Assembly: GCF_001548035.1 (NCBI RefSeq)
Contig: NZ_AP014723.1
Span: 1,798,001 to 1,862,000, forward strand
Source: Sulfurospirillum sp. UCH001
GTDB taxonomy: Bacteria > Campylobacterota > Campylobacteria > Campylobacterales > Sulfurospirillaceae
Length of the DNA: 64,000 bases
Direction of reading: 5' to 3'
How positions within the stretch are numbered: the first letter of the stretch is position 1; each line of letters begins with the position of its first letter. The translations under genes and the position numbers were made by a program. Of this stretch, positions 45,088-54,256 are shown piece after piece. A model generated the notes under the pieces. The model made no database searches, was not told the origin of the DNA, and was given only the letters and a program-made list of their open reading frames with translations.

Positions 45088-47040
45088 TTACAACGAACAC
45101 TTTTCACTTAAACGATACCCAACTGTCCACCAACCAAGAACGGCGATAATGGCACCTAAAAAGCCATTGAACGTTAAAAGGCAGAAAAGTCCCATAATGA
45201 TGGCTAACATACCCAAAATATAGCTTCCAGAAAGAACACTAAAGATGGCAACAACAATGCCCGAAAGCCCTACATAATTAAGATAAATCACTTTTCCTAA
45301 AATTGTTCTAAACTGGCAAATCGCAAGCGATGGATCAGCTGCACATACCGCAACCCATGACTCTTTCACATACACACCCTCTTTGAGTAGTACAAATGCC
45401 AATGCGACAATAACCAGAATAAGCAATGTTTTAAAAATACCACACAGTTTGGAAGGAGACATCCACAACGTTGAGCCTAAAACAATGACCATAATGACCC
45501 AATTTAGAGCAAAGTCATTGCGAGCACTTTCATGCAATAAAACAGCTAAAGCGCTTACAAATAAGATCAGACCGCTCGTTTTTTCCATTAGTCCGTTCAG
45601 TTCTTGACGCTCCGTTGAAACATACACAACCGCATAAACGGTGGCAATAATACCTAATGTTCCTAGCTCAAAGTTTAGATACCTTCCATCAAAGGCTAAC
45701 GAAAGCGCCATAACCAGCACGACACTAACACTTAGCAGATGCAATACATCTTCCCAAAATGTCTCTGTTTTTGGTGCACTTAGCGTTATAACATCCAAAA
45801 ACCGTGCCATAGAACCTCGCATCTCTAACTCTTCTGTGATGAGAAATCGTACAAGTTTAAACCATAAAACAAACGCCACACTAAGGCATAAAATCGCCCA
45901 TGCGTATTCAAGATTATTGCGTGAAACGATCCAGTAAGCATTGGCTTGCCATGTAAGCGCAACAGAGCCACCAAAGAGCGCAGCAAACCAATATGGCGCT
46001 TTTTTACATGAACATGTAGGAATACCCCACAGCCAAATAAGTCCTACAAGACTCAGTGCAAAACTAGAGATGAAGAGCCAAAGCGCATTAGGGAAATTCG
46101 AGACAAAACCATGTAAGATGTGTTTATCAGCTCTATCGGCATCAAATAATCCCCAGAAACCACCCACTGCACCTTCACTCATGCGTTTCCACGGCTGGTC
46201 AAACGCTTCGATAAAGTTGTATTTCCAACCGCCCTCTTCTGCCATTTTGACGAAACCACGTGTGAAAATGGCTTGATTGACTGCACTTGGGTAAGAGCCT
46301 TCTCTCATACGCCCTTCACTAGGCCATCCTGTCTCCCCAATGACGATCTCTTTATCGGGAATTTTTTTAATCATCTCATCGCGAATATTTTTAACATGCA
46401 ATAACGCTTTATCCACACTGATAGGTTTGTCTTCCCAGTACGGTAAGATATGTATGGTCACACGATCCACAGAAGGCGCAACCTCGGGGTGTTTGTTCCA
46501 AAACTCCCATACATCGGCATACGTTACAACCATATCAGGCAGAGCACGTTTCACCTCTTCGATGTAACCGACCAACTGCGCCGCACTCACATCACGGCGT
46601 AACAACGCTTCATTTCCAACGACCACTGTTTCGATGATGTCTTTGTTCTCTTTGGCTAAAGCGATCATCGTATCGATCTCTTTTTTAGTGAGCTTTGCAT
46701 CAGGGCTAACCCAAGCACCTAGCCACATTTTAAGCCCGTATTTTCGAGCAATTTCTGGTAGTTCTTCCAGCCCTACGCTAGAGTAAGAGCGAATACAACT
46801 GGTGATTTGAGAAAGTTTTGCTAAGTCTTTTTCCATCTGCTCACGTGAGGGACGAAAGCCTTTTGGAATATCCATAGGTGAATCATCTTTGCCAAATGGT
46901 GCATAAGAGAGACATTGCAATTTAACGTTTGGCTCTAGGGTAATAAGATCACTCGATGGTTTTGCCATCAAAAACCAAAAAAGTCCTAAAGAGATAAACA
47001 TGACACTGTAAAAAAGAATCATTTTAAACGTATGGTTCAT
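45088..47040 (-). CDS. Membrane-bound GH17-like beta-glucan enzyme
   Basis: A 650-residue protein with one membrane segment (about 5-23), a periplasmic glycosidase domain of family GH17 type (30-300), then about nine membrane segments. Both catalytic glutamates are visible: E144 in VVGNEALL and E236 in VIGETGWPS. The architecture resembles NdvC-type proteins of rhizobia and Pseudomonas, where a GH17 domain with membrane helices remodels beta-glucans by transglycosylation. No glycosyltransferase partner is adjacent. GGAG lies 9 nt before the ATG at 47040; an ATG at 47055 has no such signal. Confidence 0.75.
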   Translation of the reverse strand: MNHTFKMILFYSVMFISLGLFWFLMAKPSSDLITLEPNVKLQCLSYAPFGKDDSPMDIPKGFRPSREQMEKDLAKLSQITSCIRSYSSVGLEELPEIARKYGLKMWLGAWVSPDAKLTKKEIDTMIALAKENKDIIETVVVGNEALLRRDVSAAQLVGYIEEVKRALPDMVVTYADVWEFWNKHPEVAPSVDRVTIHILPYWEDKPISVDKALLHVKNIRDEMIKKIPDKEIVIGETGWPSEGRMREGSYPSAVNQAIFTRGFVKMAEEGGWKYNFIEAFDQPWKRMSEGAVGGFWGLFDADRADKHILHGFVSNFPNALWLFISSFALSLVGLIWLWGIPTCSCKKAPYWFAALFGGSVALTWQANAYWIVSRNNLEYAWAILCLSVAFVLWFKLVRFLITEELEMRGSMARFLDVITLSAPKTETFWEDVLHLLSVSVVLVMALSLAFDGRYLNFELGTLGIIATVYAVVYVSTERQELNGLMEKTSGLILFVSALAVLLHESARNDFALNWVIMVIVLGSTLWMSPSKLCGIFKTLLILVIVALAFVLLKEGVYVKESWVAVCAADPSLAICQFRTILGKVIYLNYVGLSGIVVAIFSVLSGSYILGMLAIIMGLFCLLTFNGFLGAIIAVLGWWTVGYRLSEKCSL

Positions 47041-47069
47041 GAAAGAAGACTCCATAATAAAATGACGCG

Positions 47070-47075
47070 ATTATA
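47070..47075 (-). promoter_or_regulatory. -10 box of the GH17-like gene
   Basis: TATAAT on the minus strand lies about 30 bp before the ATG at 47040. This favours that start, because the ATG at 47055 would leave a leader of only about 8 nt. Confidence 0.5.
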
Positions 47076-47144
47076 CAGAAATTGTCTTTAAGGGTTCACC
47101 TTATATATCATTTTAATTTATAAAGCTTCACGGAATGCTTCTTG

Positions 47145-47150
47145 TATAAC
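47145..47150 (+). promoter_or_regulatory. -10 box of the 47.2 kb hypothetical gene
   Basis: TGTATAAC lies 28 bp before the ATG at 47179, with AAAGGAAATACC as ribosome-binding site. It is divergent from the GH17-like promoter. Confidence 0.4.
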
Positions 47151-47178
47151 ACAGACTATCACACACAAAGGAAATACC

Positions 47179-47739
47179 ATGTCCATTTTAGAGTTTATGA
47201 AAGAAAACGATCTTGCATGGCAGCCTTCATTTAGTGGAGAGCTCAGTCAAGGGCTTGTAGGCTACAGAGGCGCTTTGATCATCGAAGCGGGAAAACAACT
47301 CTCACCCGATAGAGTGCTACCACCCAAAATCCAAGCGCGTCAAGTGTTACTGGTTTCAAAAGAAAGCTCTGTTGCTTTTTTTTCATGTGAGCTTGATAGC
47401 ATCGCTCATTTTGAGCCATTTTTTGAAAAATACAAAGCATTTTTCACCCCTGAAACCCTCGTTATTCTCTACGTGACAGACCTCGATAAAAACGGCACAT
47501 TTTCGTATGAGGGCATAACCATCAATGCGTACTCTTTAGCAGAAAGTTCCGTATGGAATGAGCTTTTGGATTTATCGGGACTTGAAAAAGGCGAACTCAA
47601 GAAAATGGACAATGCCGAGAAAATCGAAGCACTGTATGACGCGCTTTTAAGCTCAGATTGCACGGCTAAAGCGATGAGTTATGAAGAAGTGCTTAGCTAC
47701 AAAGGTAAAAGTTCTAAAAAAATCATGGGCGCAGTATAA
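47179..47739 (+). CDS. Cytosolic protein of unknown function
   Basis: A 186-residue protein without signal peptide or membrane segment. I do not recognise a family. It alternates hydrophobic strands (GALIIEAGKQL, QVLLVSKESSVAFF, ETLVILYVTDL) in its first 120 residues with helical, acidic stretches (ELLDLSGLEKGELKKMDNAEKIEALYDALL) in the last third, and ends in a lysine-rich KGKSSKKIMGAV. A ribosome-binding site and promoter are present, so it is very probably a real gene. A 54-codon zinc-ribbon gene follows 57 bp later. Confidence 0.7.
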   Translation: MSILEFMKENDLAWQPSFSGELSQGLVGYRGALIIEAGKQLSPDRVLPPKIQARQVLLVSKESSVAFFSCELDSIAHFEPFFEKYKAFFTPETLVILYVTDLDKNGTFSYEGITINAYSLAESSVWNELLDLSGLEKGELKKMDNAEKIEALYDALLSSDCTAKAMSYEEVLSYKGKSSKKIMGAV

Positions 47740-47764
47740 ATAGAGACTTTTTTTGATTTCATGC

Positions 47765-47770
47765 TACACT
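47765..47770 (+). promoter_or_regulatory. Extended -10 box of the 54-aa zinc-ribbon gene
   Basis: TGCTACACT fits an extended -10 element and lies 26 bp before the ATG at 47797. Together with AAGGAG it supports this small gene being expressed on its own. Confidence 0.4.
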
Positions 47771-47796
47771 ATTACATCTAGAACGAAGGAGTGAGC

Positions 47797-47961
47797 ATGA
47801 AAATCAAAAAATTATGTGGGCTCAAAAAAGATGACATTGAAAAGCATGCAAAAAAAATTGTCAAAATTGTTTCAAAACCCAAGTTTATCTGTGAAAAATG
47901 TGCCAGAGTTTCTAAAGATGAAAAACATCTCTGCCACCCTTGTGCGCTTAAAAAGTTTTAA
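47797..47961 (+). CDS. 54-residue zinc-ribbon protein of unknown function
   Basis: A small open frame with a strong ribosome-binding site (AAGGAG, 5 nt before the ATG). The N-terminal half is lysine-rich (LKKDDIEKHAKKIVKIV). The C-terminal half has two cysteine pairs, CEKC and CHPC, ten residues apart, the spacing of a compact zinc ribbon, and ends CALKKF. The product is basic and may bind nucleic acid; that is inference. Its stop overlaps the convergent DUF1566 gene by 4 bp. Confidence 0.72.
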   Translation: MKIKKLCGLKKDDIEKHAKKIVKIVSKPKFICEKCARVSKDEKHLCHPCALKKF

Positions 47962-48437
47962 CGCACCAACCGTACTGCTCCTCTATACTCTTTTGTATGT
48001 GCATCCACACTACCATCTATAAAATTTATCGTATAAAAAAGTGTGGGTAATACCTCATCACCCTCAAGATGAATGGAAGAACTTAGATAATTTGCACCTT
48101 CTCCTGTATCATAGAGCTTTCCAAACAATGCCATATTGATAACAGGTGTTTGACAACGTTTATCAACTAATGTTAAAAGCTCATCAATGCTAGGTATACG
48201 CCAACCTTTGCCTAGTGTGTTTGCCCGTTCTTCTGCCTCTTTACGCTTTATCAGTTCTATTTCACCGACACAGCCTTTGCCTTTGTGCCACTCTTGCCCC
48301 AGAGAACATCGACGCCAGATTAAGCCACTTTTTTTATCCACTACTTCGTCTTCTTTTGCGATCAATGCGGCAGTTTTAAATGAACACTCTGCCATTAAAC
48401 TCAAAGTTGCTAAAAAGAAAAAGAGCGATACTTTCAT
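47958..48437 (-). CDS. Exported DUF1566-domain protein
   Basis: A 159-residue protein with a signal peptide (VSLFFFLATLSLMAECS, cleavage near residue 17). The DUF1566/Lcl-C domain is shown by VVDKKSGLIWRRCSLGQEW, GKGWRIPSIDELLTLVD and the C-terminal GAVRLVR. Four cysteines could form two disulfides. The role of such domains is unknown; many are surface proteins with a C-type-lectin-like fold. The ATG overlaps the SDR stop (ATGA). Confidence 0.8.
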   Translation of the reverse strand: MKVSLFFFLATLSLMAECSFKTAALIAKEDEVVDKKSGLIWRRCSLGQEWHKGKGCVGEIELIKRKEAEERANTLGKGWRIPSIDELLTLVDKRCQTPVINMALFGKLYDTGEGANYLSSSIHLEGDEVLPTLFYTINFIDGSVDAHTKEYRGAVRLVR

Positions 48438-49120
48438 GGATAAACCATTTTTTTACTCACACCGCCATCGACAACAAAATCACTGCCTGTAATAAAACCA
48501 TTTTCATCTTCTAAGAGAAACTCCACAACCTTAGCAATATCATGAGGTTTTCCAACTCTTCCACTGGCATGCCATGCCTTTTCTTCTACCGTTGCTACAT
48601 AACTCTCATCGGTATTGATCCAACCAGGGCTGATGGAATTAACACTCACCGAGCCTGAAAGAGAGATGGAGAGCGCATGAGTCAGCGCCACCATGCCCCC
48701 TTTTGATGCCGAGTAAGGCTCAGTTCCTGCTTCAGACATATATGCCCTTGTAGAAGCTATATTGATGATGTGTCCATGATGCAAAAGTGGAGACAATGCT
48801 TGGGCGAGAACATAAGGAGCTGTTAGATTCACCGCGATGATCTTTTCCCACTCTAGGATGCTCTGATTTTTCAAGGGTTTATGGATAAAAATACCTGCAT
48901 TATTGACAAGACCATATAAGCTCTCGCATCTATTTTTAACCTGAATAATGGTTTCTTGCAATTCTTGCATATTACTAAGATCGCATTGATAAAACGTATC
49001 ACAAAATATGTGTTCTGGTAGCTCTTTATCAATACCTATAACACAGTACTTCTCTGATAATTTCGCCGCAATCGCTTTACCAATGCCATGTGCCACACCT
49101 GTTACTAAAACGGTCTTCAT
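48434..49120 (-). CDS. Short-chain dehydrogenase/reductase
   Basis: A 228-residue classical SDR: the NAD(P) motif TGVAHGIGKAIA replaces the usual TGxxxGIG, NNAG is present in LVNNAGIFIH, and the catalytic S/Y/K is in INIAS...YSASKGG. The C-terminal SDFVVDGGVSKKM is typical of FabG-like enzymes. The substrate is unknown. GGAGGTGACAG gives a strong start. It probably forms a two-gene unit with the DUF1566 protein. Confidence 0.88.
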   Translation of the reverse strand: MKTVLVTGVAHGIGKAIAAKLSEKYCVIGIDKELPEHIFCDTFYQCDLSNMQELQETIIQVKNRCESLYGLVNNAGIFIHKPLKNQSILEWEKIIAVNLTAPYVLAQALSPLLHHGHIINIASTRAYMSEAGTEPYSASKGGMVALTHALSISLSGSVSVNSISPGWINTDESYVATVEEKAWHASGRVGKPHDIAKVVEFLLEDENGFITGSDFVVDGGVSKKMVYP

Positions 49121-49227
49121 CTGTCACCTCCAAAATCCGTTATGAAACGATAGCACACCAACACTTTATCCTCGCAAAAGAATGTTTGGAGTAAAATATT
49201 GGCTATTTTTAACCCAAAGGTTCAACG

Positions 49228-50319
49228 ATGCAAATCCCTTTTATCGACCTCAAATCGCAATATGAAGCTTATAAAGAAGAGATAAACAAAGAAGTTTTAG
49301 ATGTTTTAAATTCAACCCAATTCATTATGGGTCCACAAGTCAGTAAACTTGAAGAAAATTTAGCGAAATATACAGGCGCAAAATACGCTTACGCATGTTC
49401 AAGTGGAACCGATGCACTTCTCATTGCACTTATGGCGATTGACATTCAACCAGACGATGAAATTATTACAACACCTTTTACATTTATTGCAACTGCTGAA
49501 ACGATTGCACTTTTAAAAGCAAAACCTGTTTTTGTTGACATCGATGAAACAACGTATAACATTGATCCAAAACTCATTGAAGCAAAAATCACTTCAAAAA
49601 CAAAAGCCATTATGCCAGTATCTCTGTATGGACAAGTTGCGGATATGGACGCAATTAACGCTATTGCAAAAAAACACAATTTAGTCGTTATCGAAGATGC
49701 ATGCCAAAGCTTTGGTGCAGAATACAAAGGCAAAAAGTCATGTAACCTCAGCACCATAGGTTGTACCAGTTTCTTCCCATCAAAACCTCTTGGATGTTAT
49801 GGTGATGGTGGTGCCGTTTTCTGTAACGATGATGAAATCGCAGCAAAAATGAAGTCTATTCTAAACCATGGACAAGGTAAACGTTACGAGCACAAATATA
49901 TTGGCATCAACGGTAGACTTGACGCCATTCAAGCAGCCATTTTAAATGTCAAGATGAACCATTTTGATGCTGAAGTCAAAAAACGTGTTGAAGTGGGTGA
50001 GCGATACACCAAACTTTTAGCAGGTGCGGATGTCATCACACCAAAAATCATGGAAGATCGTAACTCTATGTACGCACAGTACTCTATTCGCGTTAAAAAT
50101 CGTGAAAGCGTTATGCAAAAACTAAACGATGTAGGTGTTCCAACAGCGGTTCACTACCCTATTCCACTTCATTTGCAAGAAGCATTAAGCTATCTTGGTT
50201 ATAAAAAAGGTGATTTTCCAATTAGCGAGCAAGTTGGAACTGAAATTATGAGTCTTCCAATGAGTCCATTTTTAACCACTGAACAACAAGATTTTGTTGT
50301 TAACGCACTTAAGGCATAA
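49228..50319 (+). CDS. DegT/DnrJ/EryC1-family sugar aminotransferase
   Basis: A 363-residue PLP enzyme that transfers an amino group to a nucleotide-linked keto sugar. Visible features are IPFIDLKSQYEAYKEEI, CSSGTDALLIALMA, VIEDACQSFGAEYKG and the PLP lysine in FFPSKPLGCYGDGGA. The following Gfo/Idh oxidoreductase, 3 nt downstream, suggests a WbpB/WbpE-like pair that oxidises and then aminates a UDP-sugar for surface glycans. Confidence 0.9.
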   Translation: MQIPFIDLKSQYEAYKEEINKEVLDVLNSTQFIMGPQVSKLEENLAKYTGAKYAYACSSGTDALLIALMAIDIQPDDEIITTPFTFIATAETIALLKAKPVFVDIDETTYNIDPKLIEAKITSKTKAIMPVSLYGQVADMDAINAIAKKHNLVVIEDACQSFGAEYKGKKSCNLSTIGCTSFFPSKPLGCYGDGGAVFCNDDEIAAKMKSILNHGQGKRYEHKYIGINGRLDAIQAAILNVKMNHFDAEVKKRVEVGERYTKLLAGADVITPKIMEDRNSMYAQYSIRVKNRESVMQKLNDVGVPTAVHYPIPLHLQEALSYLGYKKGDFPISEQVGTEIMSLPMSPFLTTEQQDFVVNALKA

Positions 50320-50322
50320 GTT

Positions 50323-51222
50323 ATGGTAAAAGTAGCACTAATCGGTCTTGGATCTATGGGACAAAACCACTATAGAGTTTTGAAAAGTTTGCCAGAATTT
50401 GAACTTACAGCACTCTGTGACATTCAACAAACCAGAGAGTATGACGAGCCTTTTTATACAGATATTGATGAGATGTTAGAAAAAGCAGACGTTCAAGCCG
50501 TTGTCATCGTTGTTCCAACCTTTTTACACAAAAGCGTTGCACTCAAATGTTTAGCAAAAGGCAAAGATCTTTTTATTGAAAAACCCGTTGCTTCTAATTG
50601 CGAAGAAGCAAAAGAGATTTTAGAGGCTGCGAACAAAGCGAAAGCAAAAGTCTGTGTAGGCTACATCGAGCGTTTTAACCCAGTAGTAGAAGCATTGAAA
50701 AACGAGCTTGAAGGCAAAGAGATTTACAGTATTGGCATTACGCGTGTAGGACCATTCCCTCCACGTATTGCAGATGTTGGTATCTTAACAGACCTTTCTG
50801 TTCATGACATTGACCTTATTCGCTATATCACAGAGCATGAAATTGAAAAAGTGTCTATTTATAAATCTCAAAAAATTCATAACCACCATGAAGACAACGC
50901 TATTCTTTCGTTTCAACTCAGTGGGGAAATCGTTGCGAGCATTACCACCAACTGGTTAACACCGTTTCGTAAACGTACTATCGAAGTAGCGACTAAAGAA
51001 GGTTACTATGAAGCAGACTTGATGGCACAAGATTTAACAGAATATTCAGAGTACCAAAAAAATAACTCCTATGTTATCCGCAAAATCATGCTTAAAAAAG
51101 AAGAGCCTTTGATTCGCGAACATAAAGCATTTGCAGCATATATCGAAACAGGTGATCGTCATGGTTTAAGTACCATTGAAGACAGTATGATTACCCTTGA
51201 CATTTCTTCTAGAAAGGCATAA
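50323..51222 (+). CDS. Gfo/Idh/MocA-family oxidoreductase
   Basis: A 299-residue NAD(P)-dependent dehydrogenase. The N-terminal Rossmann motif is ALIGLGSMGQNHYRVL, the EKPVASNCEEAKEI block is typical, and DLSVHDIDLIRYI holds the catalytic histidine region. It probably acts with the preceding aminotransferase on a nucleotide sugar. The stop codon is followed directly by the hemH ATG (TAAATG). Confidence 0.88.
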   Translation: MVKVALIGLGSMGQNHYRVLKSLPEFELTALCDIQQTREYDEPFYTDIDEMLEKADVQAVVIVVPTFLHKSVALKCLAKGKDLFIEKPVASNCEEAKEILEAANKAKAKVCVGYIERFNPVVEALKNELEGKEIYSIGITRVGPFPPRIADVGILTDLSVHDIDLIRYITEHEIEKVSIYKSQKIHNHHEDNAILSFQLSGEIVASITTNWLTPFRKRTIEVATKEGYYEADLMAQDLTEYSEYQKNNSYVIRKIMLKKEEPLIREHKAFAAYIETGDRHGLSTIEDSMITLDISSRKA

Positions 51223-52164
51223 ATGAAACAAAAAGCGCTTGTACTCCTCAATATGGGAGGTCCTAACAACCTAGATGAAGTCAAGCTCTTTTTGTCCAAT
51301 ATGTTTAACGACAAAAATATCATCACTGTAAAAAGTTCTCTTCTAAGACGCTTTATTGCAGTGATGATCACCACTTCTCGTACTAAAAAAGCACAAGCAA
51401 ATTATGCCAAACTTGGGGGGAAGTCACCTTTAGTGGGATATACTCAACAGTTGGTCGATAAACTCCAAAAAGTCATGCCAGACTACTATGTTTCATTTGC
51501 GATGCGCTATACACCTCCTTTTTGCGAGGGTGTCATTCGAGAACTTCAAGCAAAAGGAATTGATGAAGTTGTATTACTTCCACTCTATCCACACTATTCT
51601 ACAACCACAACAAAATCTTCCGTAGAAGACTTTATGGATGTGGCAAAAGCATTGAGATACAAAGGAAACATACAGATTATTGAGCGTTTTTATGAAGATG
51701 AAGCCTATAACCGTCTTTTGGTTAAAAAGATCAAAGAAGCACTTGGAGAGAATGACCCATCAAGCATGGAACTTATTTTTTCTGCTCACTCGTTGCCTCA
51801 AAAGATTATCGCAAAAGGTGACCCATACCAAAAAGAGATTACATTACACGTAGGACTCATTGAGAACCTTTTGAAAGAAGAGAATCTTCATTTTAAAGCG
51901 ATTCATCTTGCATATCAATCCAAATTGGGACCGGTAAAATGGCTAGAGCCTTCTTTGGAAGATACATTAAAATCCCTGTCCAATAAAAATGCCTTGATTG
52001 TACCTATCTCGTTTACAATTGATAATTCAGAAACAGAATTTGAACTGAGTCAAGAGTATGCTGAAGTTGCGCATCATTTAGGATTTGAACGCTATCTAGT
52101 TGCCAAATGCCCTAATGATGATGACGCTTTTGTGGAGTGTATTAAGTATTTAATTTCTTATTGA
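51223..52164 (+). CDS. hemH: Ferrochelatase
   Basis: HemH inserts iron into protoporphyrin IX to make heme. The 313-residue protein has VLLNMGGPNNLDEVKLFL, the FAMRYTPPF region and the catalytic histidine in IFSAHSLPQKII, followed by YQSKLGPVKWLEP. It ends the three-gene unit and overlaps ftsI convergently by 7 bp. Confidence 0.95.
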   Translation: MKQKALVLLNMGGPNNLDEVKLFLSNMFNDKNIITVKSSLLRRFIAVMITTSRTKKAQANYAKLGGKSPLVGYTQQLVDKLQKVMPDYYVSFAMRYTPPFCEGVIRELQAKGIDEVVLLPLYPHYSTTTTKSSVEDFMDVAKALRYKGNIQIIERFYEDEAYNRLLVKKIKEALGENDPSSMELIFSAHSLPQKIIAKGDPYQKEITLHVGLIENLLKEENLHFKAIHLAYQSKLGPVKWLEPSLEDTLKSLSNKNALIVPISFTIDNSETEFELSQEYAEVAHHLGFERYLVAKCPNDDDAFVECIKYLISY

Positions 52165-53942
52165 AGGTTGTTTTGAATTTCCGTAGAAGGCGTTAAATAA
52201 CCATTTTCTACTAATTTTTCAACAACTTCTTTAAAAACAGGTACCGCACTTTGAGCAGCAAAATATGCTTGCTTTTTCTTTGCTTCACGAACAACAACAC
52301 CTATGGTATATTTATTTTTCTTATCGTTAGCAAATCCAAAGAAAGAACCATTATAACTTCTCACATATTCACCATCTTCGGCAATATGCGCTGTACCAGT
52401 TTTTCCACCAATCTCAAGACCTTCCATTTTTGCTTTCGTTCCTGTTCCTTGCTGAACAACTTTAATCAAAATTTTTTGTATGCGTTTTGCAATTGCTGGT
52501 GTTATGACTTGAGGGTCTGGTATTTTTTCTGGGAAAAGTTCTTGTCCTGAAGGAGAAACTAATTTCTTAACCAATCGTGGGGTTAAAACACGCCCGTTAT
52601 TATTAAAAACATTATAGGCTTTAATAAGTTGCATGAAAGTAGCATTCATACCATAGCCATATCCTACCGTCGCCTTATAAATTGGTGAATTAAAACGATT
52701 CAGTGCTGGAATAATACCTGGATGTTCAAAAGGAAGATCAACGCCCGTACGAACAGAAAAACCAAAATCTTTCAATCCTTGATAAAATTCAATTGCATCT
52801 AGTTTTTGAGCGATTTGAGCCGTACCAATATTACTTGAATAGACAATGATATCTTCAACAGTATATTTATCCGCTTTATGGTCGTCTTTGATGACTTTTG
52901 TTCCTAGTTTATAACTTCCGCCATACGCATTGACAATATCATAAGGATTAACTTTATTTGCTCTAAGCAATAATGCAAGTGTTATCGGTTTCATAACAGA
53001 GCCTGGTTCATAAATATATTCAATCGCTGATATATTTAAAGCACCATAATCTTTCTTTTCAATCAAATCGGGATTAAAACGATTACTTGATGCCAGTGTT
53101 ACAAACTCGCCTGTTTCACTGTTCATAATACCCACCATAATCTCTTTTGCTTCAAGGTTTTTTTGATGTTTATCTAAAATATTTTCAATAATTTTTTGCA
53201 TTTTTAGTGAAACCGTTAAATGAACATCGTATCCATCAAAACGGCGAGAAGAGATACTATTGCCATCTAAAATAATGGCATTAGAAATATCACGTGAGCC
53301 AATAACAAGAGAGTCTTGTACAGAAGAGAGTTTATCTTCATAAAATCGCTCAATTCCTTTAACACCTGTTGTTTTTGTAATGTTTTTTTGCTCTGTCTTT
53401 TTAACGTACCCTAAAATAGGCGTCACAGAATCAACAGAAGGGTAAAGTCTATCTTCTCCACTTTCGATAACACTGAGACCATGTAAAAAAGCCACACCCG
53501 TTTTGGGGTCTTCATAACTTTTAAATACACCTAATTTATAGAGTTTTCGTGAGAGTTCTTGCAGATATTTTGCACTTTTTGAATCAATGCGGTACGACAA
53601 AACAGTACTACCCGAATTTGACTTAAGTGTGGCAGCAACAGCTTTAGGGTCATCACCACTGTAAAGCGAATAGAGTTTTACAAAGAGGTCAAATTTTTTA
53701 GGGTCGATGTTACGTGTATCAACGAGTGCTTTGTAGAGTTTCTGGCTGGTAGCAATTTTAAAACCATCAGAGCTGATAATGTTTCCACGCAATGCATGGT
53801 TAACCTCGCTATGCTCTAATTTGGGTAATCTTCTATCAATGGTCGCCCAGTAGAAAAGCGTTCCAAGGAAGATAATAAATCCAATAAGAACAACAACAAA
53901 TAAGAAAAGAATTTTGATTTTTTTGGCGTCAGATTGTTCCAT
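52158..53942 (-). CDS. ftsI: Septal peptidoglycan transpeptidase FtsI (PBP3)
   Basis: A class B PBP of 594 residues: an N-terminal membrane anchor (about 10-30), a pedestal domain (RGNIISSDGFKIATS) and a transpeptidase domain with SVMK in EPGSVMKPI, SSN in YSSNIGTAQ and KTG in GGKTGTAHIA. It lies 12 nt after fliE in the flgB-flgC-fliE run, so part of its transcription may come from the flagellar promoter. FtsW, its usual partner, lies just beyond flgB on the other strand. A PBP2-type elongation role is less likely given that context. Confidence 0.88.
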   Translation of the reverse strand: MEQSDAKKIKILFLFVVVLIGFIIFLGTLFYWATIDRRLPKLEHSEVNHALRGNIISSDGFKIATSQKLYKALVDTRNIDPKKFDLFVKLYSLYSGDDPKAVAATLKSNSGSTVLSYRIDSKSAKYLQELSRKLYKLGVFKSYEDPKTGVAFLHGLSVIESGEDRLYPSVDSVTPILGYVKKTEQKNITKTTGVKGIERFYEDKLSSVQDSLVIGSRDISNAIILDGNSISSRRFDGYDVHLTVSLKMQKIIENILDKHQKNLEAKEIMVGIMNSETGEFVTLASSNRFNPDLIEKKDYGALNISAIEYIYEPGSVMKPITLALLLRANKVNPYDIVNAYGGSYKLGTKVIKDDHKADKYTVEDIIVYSSNIGTAQIAQKLDAIEFYQGLKDFGFSVRTGVDLPFEHPGIIPALNRFNSPIYKATVGYGYGMNATFMQLIKAYNVFNNNGRVLTPRLVKKLVSPSGQELFPEKIPDPQVITPAIAKRIQKILIKVVQQGTGTKAKMEGLEIGGKTGTAHIAEDGEYVRSYNGSFFGFANDKKNKYTIGVVVREAKKKQAYFAAQSAVPVFKEVVEKLVENGYLTPSTEIQNNLQ

Positions 53943-53954
53943 GTAGGCAAAAAA

Positions 53955-54251
53955 TTAAATCTGTGTCCTAGCAATCTCTTTATAAGCACTAAGCGCTTTA
54001 TTACGAACCTCTAACATCATTTTCATGCTTGTTTCTGCTTTATTGATGGCAATAGCTGCTTGGTGTAAATCTTTGACTTCACCCGTTGCTAGGTCTGCCA
54101 TTGCTTTATCACCTTTGACTTGAGAGTCATTAATTTCTTCAATAGAATCTTTTAAAATTTTTGAAAAATCGCCATTTGAAGCTTCAGATTTAGCAACAGT
54201 AGCATTGGATTTATTGGTTAATGATGAAATGGTATTAATTGTACTTGGCAT
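53955..54251 (-). CDS. fliE: Flagellar hook-basal body protein FliE
   Basis: FliE links the MS ring to the rod. The 98-residue protein has the family pattern: FSKILKDSIEEINDSQVKGDKAM, then DLHQAAIAINKAETSMKMMLEVRNK and the terminal AYKEIARTQI. It follows flgC by 5 nt, as in other Campylobacterota. Confidence 0.95.
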   Translation of the reverse strand: MPSTINTISSLTNKSNATVAKSEASNGDFSKILKDSIEEINDSQVKGDKAMADLATGEVKDLHQAAIAINKAETSMKMMLEVRNKALSAYKEIARTQI

Positions 54252-54256
54252 TTACC

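Noticed and set aside
47816-48022. 68-codon open frame on plus
   Set aside because: It is a shifted-frame shadow of the 54-aa zinc-ribbon gene, which has the ribosome-binding site and the cysteine pattern.
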